Shown here piece by piece: positions 11,253 to 24,034 of a DNA stretch of 64,000 nucleotides. The notes under the pieces are model-generated. The model ran no database searches. It saw only the letters and a list, made by a program, of their open reading frames with translations, and was not told the DNA's origin. How positions within the stretch are numbered: the first letter of the stretch is position 1; each line of letters starts with the position of its first letter. Position numbers and translations under genes: made by a program. Source of the stretch: Paramyrothecium sp. XJ0827 (lineage: Eukaryota; Ascomycota; Sordariomycetes; Hypocreales; Stachybotryaceae); assembly GCA_020881915.1 (NCBI GenBank), contig JAJFPB010000006.1:1612001-1676000 (forward strand), read 5' to 3'.

Positions 11253-13584
11253 ATGGCTCGTCTTGCGAGATCGAAGCACTGCATCATTTGCGGTTGTGCG
11301 GTGCAGCGGCCGTCGGCTGGAGATGTAGCATGGGGAAACAGATATCGCATCCGTTTGTCAACCTCCTCGCAGCGGAACTCGGGAGACCTGAATCTTATCA
11401 ATCTGACCAACCCACTTAGTTTACCGACATAGTGCTTCTGGAACAGCTGTTTCCGGTGTGGCCTCGCACATTGATGCGCGCGGGGGTTCGTGGTACGCGC
11501 CTTGGGACTACGCCGCCGACCGATGCTACGCCGGTAGGGATGGACTACCAGCTGGTGAAGCCATTTCTGTCATGGAGAATTTCGAGGACTTGGGTCAAGA
11601 TCGCTATGGGTTTCCCGCACACGAGTCTTGCTGGTCGTTGCTTGAGAGGGCTTATGCGCCCGGTCGGGTACCCTGTGATACCCTGTTCGACGTCTGCGCT
11701 TCCATGGTCCTGGCCAGTGGTCAGGATATCCTGGATTGGGGACACGATTACGAAGGCGCTGCTCGGATTAGCAGGTGCTTAGAAATGTGGGATCGTACTA
11801 TAGAAGTTCAGGGAATTGTTCCTGATCACCTCAATCATGATCCATGCTACGTCACACAACTTGAGAGCTTGCCTGACAAGAGCATCCCGGCACCTTTGGC
11901 GGAACGAGGAGCTCTTGGAAACCCCGAATTTACCTCTCCAGATGGCTTTCATATGCTACCCAACGATGTACGGCTCATTGTCGCCAACTTGCTAACTACA
12001 GCAGATGCTCTCAATCTTCGACTCGCCTCGCGGGCATTCAATTTCATCTACCACCAGCCGTCATTCTGGGCAAGAAAGTTTAGTCCCGGGAACGAACGTG
12101 AGTGGCTCTTTGAAGCACAACAGTCGCCTGGCCACCAGCCTCTCGATTGGCTGCGGCTGTACAGAGCTACCAATGCAGAAGAAAAGCTCGCCCCTGAGCT
12201 ACGAAATAGAGCCAGGGTATGGCGTTTGGTCAAGCTAATACGAGGCGCCACGCCGGATGCCCCCATCACTTCTTTTTGTCAACCAAGACAGTTTGGGCCA
12301 GCCGCTGAGTTTGACATATGGACCAAAGTAGCCTGCAACATTTGCCATAACCACCCGGACCTTGATATTCAGCAAGCAGACACTCACACGCAAATAAATC
12401 TACATACGCAGTGTGCCCAATTACAAGGCCCATTGACAGAGATTCGTCTCTATTTCATTAAACTTGGCCCTATATACTTCATCTCTGGAATGACCTTCAT
12501 CACGAGGACGGGCAGATTCAGGCACCTGGGATACCAATCGCAGAACGTGGAAACCCTGCGCCTGCTCAGCGATCCGATCGGGTTCAACATCGTGGTTGGG
12601 CCACGGGGTCTACATGCCTTGCAGAGCGTTTATGAAGACGGCAGTACGTCGAGTTGGGCAGGGAAAACTCTCGCTATGCCACATACCAGGAGGTTGGTGG
12701 TTCACGCAAATATCACGGCGGTCAAAGCCACCTGCGATGTCAGTTTCATCATTCTTATCCAAGCTCAGAGTATTGACACTGGATCAGGGTTGTAAAATAA
12801 ACTCTCTGTCCGTAGCAAGATGCGGACCAAGGAGCTCGGCTGAGGCAACTGTCATGGCACAGCAAAGGATCTCTCTCTTCGACTCCGCAATCTGGTATCC
12901 AGAAATGCCCTCAGCTGGTATACACCTCAATCAGAAGTCGGCAGCGCTCCCTATAGAGATTCTCGATGAAGAGAGTGGTGAAATGGAAGATCACTACTTC
13001 CCCATATATTTCACCAAATTCGGAGGGGAAAAGGGGGCTCAACTATCGCTGCTCTCACAAATTAAGGGCAACTTGGACCATGCGCTGGAGTTTCAATATT
13101 CAACCCCAAAACCTCTCGCATCAAGCGTATGGTGCTTGCCTGTAAGAATCGAACATCGATCCCGTCGAAGGGAACAACCAACAGACGTGACTATGAGAAT
13201 CAACGGATCCGAGGGCGAGCGCATCTCGGGCGCTACCATTACGTACAATTGCACCAGCAAGGACAGCAGCGATAATGCGCGGATCTTCGGCGAGTTACGT
13301 ACTCTAGAAGTATGACGTTATCCGAGCACAACGAAGCCCGCAAGCACTAATTTGTTTCTAGCTCAAGACTAACCATGGAGGGTCAGGCAAGTTCATTGTG
13401 AATACAACAGACTATGTTGCAAATTATGTCTCGCTTGATGTTGAGGTTGCACCTGGAACAACAGTTACCGCTGTTTATGGTAGATCTGTGAGGCTCCAAA
13501 CTTATCACTCTATTCTCCTGGATCAGAAGCTAATCACCAGACTAGTCCGGTGGGTTTATCGGCCTTGCTTCTGAGCAGCTGTGA
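11253..13584 (+). CDS. F-box protein with fungal-specific C-terminal region
   Basis: Predicted 701-aa substrate adaptor for an SCF ubiquitin ligase. Exons 11253-11352, 11420-12738, 12788-13309, 13362-13487, 13546-13584; the joined length is a multiple of three and open. N-terminus has KHCIICGC (C-x2-C) followed by WGNRYRILYRHS across the first intron, as in a large family of fungal F-box proteins. The F-box spans FHMLPNDVRLIVANLLTTAD to QPSFWARKF near residues 195-240. Downstream, the conserved IYFISGMTFI, HLGYQSQNVETL, GFNIVVGPRGLHALQSV and SSWAG form the C-terminal domain of unknown function usual in this family. The last junction (13487/13546) gives GRSSGGFIGLASEQL as C-terminus. The first intron's GTTTGT donor is weak but restores the expected motif. 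Target proteins are unknown. Confidence 0.8.
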
Positions 13585-15607
13585 GCGTCGTGAGTGCAGG
13601 AGGTAAAAGCATTACTTAAACTTTGTGAATGGGGTTGAACAACGGATGCCTGATCTCGTTGGGACACCCTTTTCATATACTGCATTGCGAGAAGTTGATT
13701 ATTGGTGGTGCGAGGCAAGCTGAGCTTGATGGAGCTGCCTTGGTATCCCATACGAGATGGCAGGAAATTGTCATTGATTAAGATTGACGGAACTGAGGTC
13801 CGGTTCAGGGCGCTTGAGTTCTTATCAGATTCGAGCAGCTACGCCGAGCGACCCGGAGCACGGCTGGGTAAAGCCTTATATATGGTAGCAGCTCCAGGAA
13901 TCTAATAATGGCCGAGTTCTCGTATTCACGGCCTGTCCCGGGGGGTCTCCAAGAAAGAATAAACCACATGGCCTTCTTTGGGAAGCTACGCACTAGCCAC
14001 CAATGGCGTGCCTTTGGATGGTGACTGGCTCATTCGCCTCCCTATTGGGGGGGGCAGTATGGTATAGAAGCCTGGTTTGATTTATCAGTGGCATATGTTA
14101 GAATCCCGGCGTATGATCCCCCCTTCTCAAGCCTTTGCTATGGGGGCGCCAATGGTCAACCCGCTGATGTTCGGGGATGACGTCGGCCCCTGCAACCTCC
14201 ACGTGGTTTTGCCTAGTAATTTTTCTTTCTCTCGTATGGCGAGGCCGATCCAGGAACATAAAAAGACACCCCAGCCTGCTCAAGAACGGTGGGACAGTCG
14301 AGTACGACGGTGGATTGCCACAGACTGAAAGGTGAAAGACTGACCAAAACCCACACATATCCACCCGGTAATTACCGTATTGTGGGCCAGAGTGAAGAAA
14401 GGGAGGCCGAACTTGGATTGCTTTATACTCAACTGGAAGAAAAGGCCGAGGCGCAAACTGCGTGTGAGCATGATCGACTATCAAAACTACCGAGAAGGCG
14501 TCTTGCAGACATCCATGCGCCAATGATGGCCGATCGCTCCTCTCGGAAAGGCTTCTTGACGATCGCCTACGCCATGCCATGTTCTTTGCATAGGGTCAAT
14601 TGCATAGCCCCTCGGGACTCATTTCTGAACCAGCAACTCTGATCTGTCCTCATTGTAAGAGGGAGTCGCGTCCACGATCATCTAACCTTCTCATCCCTAC
14701 TGTAGTGTAATGGTTTAGCCTCTTCTTGTTTTGCTGTCGGACTTCATGAGGTTATAACGGCAGCCTTGTACCGTATTTACGAAGAGTGGAGTTAGATCAT
14801 TGGAAGTACCGACGGCTTTAAATAAACAGGGACAGCAAGTTTGGGATGCAGAATGGCGACCCCTGCTCAGGGTGTTCTCCGCTAGAACCGCAGATTTGTA
14901 TGCACGCTCCAACGGTCGGGATTGAATGCTATGTCGGCATTCCGCCGAACACTTTTCTTGGCATTCCTTTTCCTGCACGCACTCCAAACCCTAGTTTTAC
15001 ATGAACCTCTTTGCCTTGCCCTGTACAGGAAAATTGGGTGAGCTAGAATTGGTGACAAATGCATTTGTGTCGCCATACTGACCAAGGGTCCGTTCAAAGA
15101 GCTTGACACAAAAGCGTGGTTTGGGGTGGCCTCCGTTATGGACCCTACTTGAGGCGGACTGCCTGCGAGTCCAATCATTACACATTTCGCTGCCGAATTC
15201 GACCAGTTGGGGGTGCACGAGCAAGCACGACATTTTATCAATAGATGGTGAATTATGGTGCGAGCCGGTGTGGGGATGGCGTATCACACCAATCGCACAT
15301 CACTTCCAAACTAGCAAGTGGCATTTCCTCGGAGCAACAAGCACTGCAGTGGGTAGCATACGCAAGGACGCATCATGTCGCGATATCCGAGGCACGTCAC
15401 TGGACTGTTGGAGGCGCTCTGAGAAAAAAGAGGTCCGCCGTGTCCATCATCCTCCACTGGGGTGCTCTAGGGTCCCATATTGGTGGATTTGTTTCGGCAG
15501 TTTGCACAGCAGACATTACTTAAAGTAGACGACTGTAGGACATGTTTTGTGATCTGTAGGCGTCCGTCGATCTGTGCCTGTTGACGAATTTGTTCTCGTT
15601 GGCAAGA
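13585..15607. other. Intergenic, about 2 kb; no supportable gene
   Basis: Several open frames of 60-160 codons on both strands (longest 14098-14580, minus) show no domain, signal peptide or splice-supported continuation. Confidence 0.4.
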
Positions 15608-18219
15608 ATGTCTGCACAACAGCCTCCTGTCTCGTCGACCCCAATTGGGTCAGACGTACCGTCGGAACAAGCCAGTGTATCGTCAAAGGAAAGATCCGAC
15701 ACGAAAGACATCAAGGACATTCAAGATGCTGCACCTCCGACGGCGCCGGCATTGGCGACTCAAGAGACGCAGCGCATGGAAGCCGCGCTCGGTGACGCCA
15801 TCCTCCGATTTCTGAGAATCAGAAAGGGCCCCAAGGGTGATCAATATGACCTGGACGCAGTGCGCATGGCCGTTCCACACGTGCAAGTAATCAATTATTG
15901 ACTCTGTGCCAGATTGCTACGCAGCCAAGTATCTGGGACTCGGAGAACGTCGAAGAGTACAAGCAACTCTACATCCACCCTCAGTGGGAGAATATGTCAG
16001 CCTTCGACCCGAGCTTCAGATGGACATGGAGAGAAGAAAGAGAGGCTCGCCGTAAAGTCGACTGGAAGATCATGGTGAGTAACGACGGGCGAAAGCGGAC
16101 ACGATGGGGCTAAAGTCTTTAGGTCTGGGTGTGCATCATGTTCGCAGCTCTTAACATCAACAGAAACAACATCTCGAATGCCGTTTCAGACAATCTGCTC
16201 GATGATCTCAACATGACAAGGGGCGATTATGTGAGTTCAAGTGCCTAATCTGGTGGTACGTGCCACGATACTGACGTGCGACAAGAACATTGGCCAAACC
16301 ATTGCCAGAGTCGGTTTCCTCGTCGCAGAGCTTCCTTCTCAGCTCATCTCGAAGCGGTGAGTGCTCATTTACACGAATGCGCTATTACCGTGCTAAAGAT
16401 TTGCAGTATCGGCCCCGACCTGTGGATCCCTATCCAGATATGTATCTTCAGTTTCATCTCGGCGATGCAGTTCTTCATGCAAGGCCGCAATTCGTATCTG
16501 GCTTGTCGATATCTGATGTAAGTTTGGCCGACATCAAAGGCGCTAATGATACTAATTGTGCCCAGCGCAACATTCCAAGGAGGTTTCATCCCGTAGGCTG
16601 TCTCTGTTATTGATGAATGAGCTCTGTCTAATCTTGTATAGCGATACCATTCTATACCTCAGCTACTGGTACACCGGAAGATCTGTTAGTTTCCTCTGCC
16701 TCAACCTTTGGAGGGCGCCAATTGACCACCAGCAGCTCCCTATTCGCCTGGCATGGTTTTGGATGTTCTCGCAGATTGGTTAGTTTGTGTCACATCGTTT
16801 AGAAGGTTTCAAATTGACCGTGACATAAGTGGACATTGGCATCGGTTTTGCTGCCGTTGGCTTGGTTGCAATGCGTGGCGTTTTGGGCTACGCCGGCTGG
16901 CGCTGGCTGTTCCTCATCGAGTGAGTACATCTTCAGATGGTTGATCGCAGCAGTACTAATATTTTGTTAGGGGTCTATTTACTTGTAGGTTGTCTCGTAA
17001 CAATGCTGTGAAAATACTAACACAAGCAAGTCTTGATTGGCATTGCTTCTTTCTTCCTGATGCCTCAATCGCCTGCCAAGACGAAGAGCAAGTGGTCTCC
17101 TAACGGCTGGTTCAAAGAAAAAGAAGTCAAGATCATTGTCAACAGCGGTAGGTTCTTGCAAGGAATCATAGGTGACCGAAGTCTTCTGACTCATTTCCCA
17201 GTTATCCGCGACGATCCGCAGAAGGGTGGCATGCACAACCGACAGGGTCTCTCCGTCCGCCAGATCTGGGAGTGCGCGAAGGACTACGACATGTGGCCCC
17301 TCTACGCTCTGGGTCTACTTTTCGGGTTGCCCAAGTACCCAGTCGACCAGTATCTGACACTTGCCTTCCGAGGTCTTGGATTTAACGTCATCGAGACTAA
17401 CCTCCTCGCCATTCCTCACATTGTTGGATCAAGCATAACTATGCTTGCGATTACCGCTTTCAGTGAATTGGTGAACAACAGAAGTTTTGTTGCCATGGCG
17501 GAAGACGCTTGGCTACTGCCATGCTTTGTGGCTTTGATCGCGATGCCTGAGCCCATCAGCGGTTGGGCATATTTTGCGATCGCAACGGTCTTGTTGTCAT
17601 TCCCATAGTAAGCATTAAAGTCGTTGCAGGTCTAAAGAGATACTAACTTTCACAGCACCCATCCCATTCAAGTTGCTTGGACTAGCCGAAATGCTGGCTC
17701 AGTGCAGAATAGAACAGTATCAGCCTCGTAAGTAGATGAGTCTCCTCCACAAGAAATCTCTAACCTGTGGCAGACTGTACAACATGTGGGTGCAAGTGAG
17801 CGGAATGATTGGAGCAAACAGTGAGTAGTTTCCAGCTTCGCGATTTGGAGAAGAATCTGTGTGCTAACTGGTTCAGTCTATCAACCCAGTGACGCCCCAC
17901 GATACTTCAAAGCAAACAAGGGTCTACTGGTTATTTGCATCTGGATGTGTGTAAGTAACGACTTTTTATTCATTCACACAACGAGTAATGGAGCTGACTT
18001 AATCCATAGCTCATTCAATACCCCGGCACATACTTCTACTATAACTGGAGAAATCGCCAGAAGGCAAAGAAATGGGATGCCATGACTCCCGAGGAGCAGC
18101 ATCACTACAGAGCCACAACGACAGATGAGGGCAATAAGCGGTAAGTCTCTTCACCTCGGAATAACTAAATGAATACTAATACATAGCTGTTAAGGCTTGA
18201 CTTCCGCTTCGCCACTTAA
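15608..18219 (+). CDS. Major facilitator transporter, Dal5-like anion:cation symporter family (second copy type)
   Basis: Intact 12-TM permease with about 16 short introns. The N-terminal signature [12 protein letters not shown] is formed by the first splice (15859/15913), then [37 protein letters not shown] and [19 protein letters not shown] in TM1-loop, [31 protein letters not shown], and [19 protein letters not shown] after TM9. The C-terminus [10 protein letters not shown] appears only if the last acceptor is CTGTTAAG, and that ending is canonical for the family, so I end the gene at 18219 and not at a TAA a few bases earlier. Junction near 16684-16735 is ambiguous by one codon. Predicted uptake of a small organic anion across the plasma membrane. 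It is clearly different from the permease at 1028-2716, so not a recent duplicate. Confidence 0.88.
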
Positions 18220-19284
18220 CGGGAGGTCATCAAGGCCGAACTGGTATCAAAAACTGAGATACATGGTGTCTTCTATTCGATTTGACCTACTTCTTAGTTA
18301 AAGCTTGCTGTCAAGAGCTTGAATTCCAATTCGTCTCTTCTCGCCCTAACCGAGATTTAAAGTGGGTTGGGGCCCGAAAATTGGTGCAATGGCACTGCCG
18401 ATTCACATATGGCTTGTCAGCATTGTCCAAACAGACTTTCGTCATCGTGCGAAAACAATGAAGGCGTTAAGTGGTATCAATAAAAGTTTTGCGAGGTTCT
18501 CAATACCTATCTGTCCGCTTGACTCAAACCATGCCACCGAACGAACGGGTGACATGTTCAAAGGTTCTGCTTGTCACTTGCAACCGGAGCTTCTCGGCAA
18601 AAATTCCGAGATAAGCATCGTTGACATGCAAGTGTCCGCTGGAATATCACAATCAGTCTAACTTGATGCGTTTCAGTTGAGCAATTAGTTGCAACATTCG
18701 TGAAATGTAAATGATCGCGGAACGATACATCCATCTGCTACATTAACTTTACAATTGCTCGGTCAGCCTAGCCTGATGAGTAGCACTTCAAGTGCAAGGC
18801 CCTCCCATCTCTAGGCTTCCAGGTCGGATGCCATTTCAAAATTGTGCTTGATTGAACAGTTGCCGGGACAGCTGAGGCCGACCTATGTGACGTCACTAAC
18901 ATGGCACAGAATTCTATGTTCTTCGACTTCGCAATACAATGTTAGACTGGGTATTACAAATAATTGTTGCACGTTACTCCCGCCGGGTGGCTCGGGTTCA
19001 TTCTTTTTTTAGATTATTGTTCAATGATATCTACATGTCGTAGCCTTTGACTCGTGACATGAGCTTAGCCCTCAGATCGACCGGGATACCCCTGTGCTCG
19101 AGGCTCAGCCGCAGGCGATGGTTTATCAGTAAACGCACCACTGGCAATTTCTTCCGCTATTGCAGTCTCTGGCCTATGAAATACCTCAATGAAAAATCAC
19201 TGGACGACACATAACGTGAGCCAGCAAACAAAGCGGCTGACGCGTTGATCTTACGATATTTTGTGACCGCAGACATCATTGGTA
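18220..19284. other. Intergenic; nothing seen
   Basis: No open frame above 100 codons and no recognisable RNA or repeat. Confidence 0.5.
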
Positions 19285-21470
19285 ATGAGACGGCTTCTGA
19301 AGCGCCTTGCGCGCGGCCCTCAAGATTTCCTTGATCCACATGAACAAGACCAAGCCAATTCGTCCCTGCGACCATACATGCAAACTCAGAATGCGGCGCA
19401 ACCTTCGGATTTCAGCGATTCGCAATACTACCAGTATCGGCCTTTGAGCTCTCCGAATGCTTTCAGGATCCTGCGTCTGCAACTCCCTGCCTCAGGAAGC
19501 AGCGAGGAATCGTACCGGAATCTGCAGCTCTATGGCTCACTCATCGAGGCCTCATTTGCCAGTCCACCAAAGTACTTCGCTTTATCCTACTGCTGGGGAG
19601 ATTCCACACTGGTAGACAAAATCAACATCGATGGGCGCATCCTGCCCATCACGGCAAGCTGTGGGTCTGCGCTGCGACGAATGCTCCGGGCAAGAAAAGA
19701 TCGGTTGATCTGGATGGACTCGATTTGCATTAACCAGGGCAATACGCCCTCAGCATTGGCCGAGCGTGGCCAACAGGTTGCTATGATGGACCAAATTTAT
19801 AGGGGTGCGGAACAGGTCAATGTGCACCTTGGCGAAGGGGATGCTGCCTCAGATGTAGCGTGCGAAGCCTTGAAGAGTCTTACAGCACCTTATCTAGGAG
19901 CGAAATTACCAGGGCCGCAACAGGAAGCGTGTCGTAGGAAGTACGAGGCTTTGGTCGATGACATCTTGCGTGAGATCTACAATGCACGCATTGGGAGTAT
20001 GAAGTGGCTGACACCTTGGCACAGAAACTACAGAAGCCTATCCTTACGGGAAACTCTACGGCTTTTTTCGGCTACCTTGGTTCAGAAGATGCTGGGTAAG
20101 CTAGCTTTGTTCGTACTGAGAGCGTTGTCCACATTCTAACAAGTATCTCCTCTGTTTAGGTCATCCAAGAGGTGGCATTAGGACGGAAGGTCATGTTCTA
20201 TTGCGGCAAATACTTGCTCCATATGAAGAACATTGTGGTTGCGGCTGACTTTACGAGACTGCCATATTCAAAACTGAATTCGAAGGAGATGGGCTTTCAC
20301 TGGAAGTCGTACCTGAGTTATCATGACGCCATGAACGAGTTCATTTCGAGGAAGGAGAGAGGAGAGCCCATTTCGAACTTCAACATGACGCTATCCACAA
20401 TTGTTCTGCTACCGGCTCTGACTTTCGAAGCAACTCGACCTGAAGACAAGATCTTCTCGCTCTATGGGCTGTGCAAGCGGTTCGGATTCACCATGCCCGC
20501 TCCCGACTACCAGAAACCCCTAGCGGTGGTGTACACAGAGGCTGCAATCGCAATCATCCAAAGCGAAAAAGGCTTAGAGCTATTGAGTATCGTGACGGAG
20601 TCCGCCGGCTGGTACGAATACGGTTTGCCATCGTGGGTGCCCGACTTTTCCGGATCCATGCGACATTGGTCACCTTCCAACCCACCACGTTCCGTGGCAG
20701 GAGCCATCAGTAAATCTCAGATTTCTGGCTCAAGCACGTACGAGTACATCCTGGAGCCAGGCGCAACTCGGCTAGTTGTCAAGGGTCGTCGACTTGGCAT
20801 CGTGTTGGAGGCGGGGCTCCCTTGGATGATGGATTCATCGACATCTTTACTCGGTGATGCAGGTAAGCCGACTGGGCAATACATCGGCGCCTTGATTGAT
20901 AGCATTGGCGGCTGGTATGACATCGCTAGGAACATGTTCCCTCAGGACGATGGCGCGATGGCCCTTCATGCGATGACTCGCACGTTGCTGCTGCTCCGGG
21001 AACGGGGCCAAAGTCCCGCACCCGCATCATTGTCATACGATGCGATCTTACAATGCCTGTCAATCTTGGTAAATGTGTCCAAGGCAGGTCATGCCCACGA
21101 AAGCTTGAACGCTCCACAGTTGCTTATGGTACCCTCTGACAACTTCACAAACCTCTCACAGCTTGGCAGCTATCAGATAAGCACAACCATGCAACTCGCG
21201 ATCCAGCACATGATCCATGTCGGATGGAAGAAACTGATGCGAATTGCAGGAGGGCCTTCCAGTATCGGGGAGCACTTAGCCGTGGGTACCCATACTGCAA
21301 GTCCCGACGACATAATAGTCGTATTTTCAGGAAGTCCGAGTGCGGCCATCTTGCGGCCACATGAGGATGGGTTCCGCTACGTAGGCCCTGCGGCCATAGA
21401 TGGGGTTATGGATGGGGAGTTCTGGTCTCGAAGCTCGGAGAGGGATGATGAGTTCTTCATGTTGATTTGA
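19285..21470 (+). CDS. HET-domain protein (heterokaryon-incompatibility type)
   Basis: Predicted 685-aa protein with an N-terminal HET domain, a TIR-related domain that triggers fungal cell death in non-self recognition or defence. Exons 19285-19969, 20034-20095, 20160-21470; both introns are 64 nt with CTGAC and CTAAC branch points. HET motifs: YFALSYCWGD (block 1), RLIWMDSICINQ and QVAMMDQIYRGAEQVNVHLG (block 2), and PWFRRCWVIQEVALGRKV (block 3), the last only after both introns are removed. An unspliced reading of the first exon runs on in the wrong frame and hides block 3. The rest has the usual low-complexity-free C-terminal half and ends in VGPAAIDGVMDGEFW, the common HET C-terminal strand. 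No second recognised domain (NACHT, ankyrin, WD40) is attached. Confidence 0.9.
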
Positions 21471-22196
21471 AGTTTTTCAAGTTCCAAGCAATTCCTTTCT
21501 TGAAACATTCGATTCTAGTCAAGCCTGCCTCCTCTGCCGCCTTTAACAGAGAACTGCTCAATCGAATGATACTGCCTCATGTGAAAATGTGAACTGTGAG
21601 ATCGGGCTTGCAATCAACACCATGCGCTGAACTTGCATGAATTGGACTGCCAAGCACCTGAATTCCCTCTCTTGCATAGATTTTCCGCTCACGTATATGT
21701 AAGGACAAATTTCAGCATCAGTAGCTTCCTCCGAGATAAGCGTGGAGGTCGAATTCATCCTCACCAGCTAACAAGTGTAGCGGAAAAGTAACAAGCTTAG
21801 ATGCTTTCTCGTACACATGCATAAGAAAGAGTTTGAATATGGAGAGTGAATTGATCAAGAGCTTCAATGGGTCACTCACGGCTAAGATCAATGTTCCAAC
21901 TTGCAGTGGCTCCAGAGATGTATAAGCCGGTTGCATAAAGGCTAAATGGCTATCTCGTACCGACGTCATTCCCGCATCGAATGGAGCATGTTGTATTCTT
22001 CCATTACCACAATTCACTCATTACAGCAGCAAATTTCAAACCCCGCATGTAAATCCATCGATCATTCACGAATCATCCTAATTTGATTGGTGCGAAATCT
22101 CGAGTTTTAAGGTATTTTCTGAGATGTAACGCAGTGCAAAGCGGGCATCGGGCCATCTTACGGGCAGCTTCAGAATCCATGATATCTTACGAGACT
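21471..22196. other. Intergenic; promoter side of GH5 gene
   Basis: A 100-codon minus-strand frame at 21718-22017 has no recognisable features. Otherwise empty. Confidence 0.4.
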
Positions 22197-22204
22197 TATA
22201 AAAA
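22197..22204 (+). promoter_or_regulatory. TATA box of the GH5 gene
   Basis: TATAAAAA about 100 bases upstream of the ATG at 22300, the usual spacing for a fungal RNA polymerase II promoter with a short leader. Confidence 0.5.
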
Positions 22205-22299
22205 GTGGTCAAACTGACAAAGGTTACCATCATAAACAAGGAAATCTATCAGTCTCGACTTGGGTCCCAGATCCATTAGAGCGCTGCACTCTGAACAAA

Positions 22300-23698
22300 A
22301 TGCGTCTTTTTGCAACCGCTTTGCTGGTGCTCAATCTCCTCGTTGGGTCGTTGGCCGCCAAATCATGGCCGAAAGGTCCTTTTCGAACATCTGGTCGATG
22401 GATTGTCAACTCGGATAATGAAAATGTGAAACTGGCTGGTGTCAATTGGCCTGCTCATGGTGAGACCATGATCCCCGAAGGACTACAATATCGATCTGTC
22501 GAGGAGATTGTATCTCAGATCACTAGCGTTGGGATGAATGCTATTCGTCTTACGTTTGCCATTCAGATGGTAGATCAAATTTTTGCAAACTGCGGCAAAG
22601 ACATTTCTCTGGAACAAGCTTTCTTCCGCGGCCTCGGGACTGAAAATGGAACGAGGGTCCTGGAACAGGTCCTAGAACACAATCCATCGTTCACAGCCAG
22701 TACTACGCGCCTAGAGGTAAAGAAGATTGGACTCGCGTTAGCGTAGGCCTAAACAAACCATGCTGAATTGCATATAGGTCTTTGATGCTGTTGCTGCCGA
22801 ATGCGAACGCCAGCATGTTTACATTCACTTAGACAACCACATGTCCACAGGCAAATGGTGCTGCAATGGAAATGATGGTAACGCGTGGTGGGGAGATTCT
22901 GAATTCAACACGGACAAATGGGTCCGCGGGTTGGCATACTTAGCGAAGCATGTAAGCAGGCTGCAGGTCCCACGCCAGTCGACACCAGTCGGATGCGCTC
23001 GGCTGTAATGCTAATGTAACCATGAACAGGGGAAGAAGTGGCCGGCGCTGATCTCGCTCGCCCTCCGCAACGAGGTCCGGCGGGAGCTTGACCAGCCCGA
23101 ACTTTACGAGGCCTACAGCTGGCAGAACTGGTACAAGTTCATGCGCTTGGGCAGCGACGCGGTGCATAAGGCTAACGAGGACTTGATCATTGTCTTCGGC
23201 GGCATTGAATATGGCCATGTCATAACGCCAGTGTTCCGACTCGACCCGCTGACGCCGGGTGTGGAGAGATTCGAGCGATCCAACCTCGTCGGCTATGGCG
23301 ACGACAAGGTTGTGTTGGAGTTTCACAATTACGATCACCAAACAGTCGATGCTGAGGTCCTACGTCGAACGCTCTACAATGACGGGTTTCAAGGAATGAA
23401 TGAGACAGACCCACAAACCAAAGAGGTTTATCCTGTGATGCTGACAGAATTCGGTCATCACATGTCAGGAGCCGATTATGAGAGGGCCCGTATCTTTGAC
23501 GGACTTTTGACGGAATACCTCCCGAAGTTGCAAGCGATGTGGTTTCACTGGGTCATCGTCGGAGAATACTACACTCGACGAGGAGTTCAAGCAGATGAGG
23601 AGCAATGGGGCCTCCTGAATCGGAACTGGACCGCCTGGAGGAACCCAAATTTTATCAAGGATCATCTTATCCCTAGAGTTCAGGGTACATTAGCTTGA
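22300..23698 (+). CDS. Secreted glycoside hydrolase family 5-like protein
   Basis: Predicted 419-aa extracellular (beta/alpha)8 hydrolase acting on beta-linked polysaccharide or oligosaccharide. Exons 22300-22716, 22778-22951, 23030-23698. A signal peptide covers about residues 1-20 (MRLFATALLVLNLLVGSLAA). GH5 landmarks are VKLAGVNWPAHGETMIPEGL, ITSVGMNAIRLTFAIQM, VYIHLDNHMSTGKWCC, ISLALRNE (Asn-Glu, the acid/base Glu), and VMLTEFGHH (nucleophile Glu in the Glu-Phe-Gly context). Both catalytic glutamates are present, so it is probably active. Preference (cellulose, mannan, beta-1,3/1,6 glucan, glycosphingolipid) cannot be called from motifs. Starts a run of three secreted hydrolase genes and one Zn2Cys6 regulator ending at 30101. 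A TATA box lies at 22197. Confidence 0.88.
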
Positions 23699-24034
23699 GT
23701 CATCCTCACGCGCCCAAGCCTGCTCCACACGCAGCTTCGTCCTCGAAAATGAAGACAAGATGGCAGGTGCTAGATAGTCCGGCTGGCACATATGTGAGAA
23801 GAAATAAAATGGTGCGTGTGCCTCTCAAGACAACTTCTTCGTAGCCTTATGTTCAAAAGGCCGACTGCTGATGCAAATGTGAGCAAAATTTACATCTCAA
23901 AATGGCCTCTTGGTGTAACTACTGCAGAATATCTTCAGTATCTGAATCTTGCCTACATATAATTTCTGCATCTCTTATTGTGTAATCAAGCATCAACGGC
24001 CTTAGAAAGCATACGTTACAGGGATTGGGTTATT
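23699..24034. other. Intergenic, 3' ends of convergent genes
   Basis: Short spacer between the GH5 stop and the stop of the minus-strand hydrolase; no other feature seen. Confidence 0.6.

Noticed and set aside
14098..14580. 160-codon minus-strand frame
   Set aside because: No recognisable domain, no intron-supported continuation, and mixed composition typical of chance frames.
21718..22017. 100-codon minus-strand frame upstream of GH5
   Set aside because: No features and overlaps a probable promoter region.
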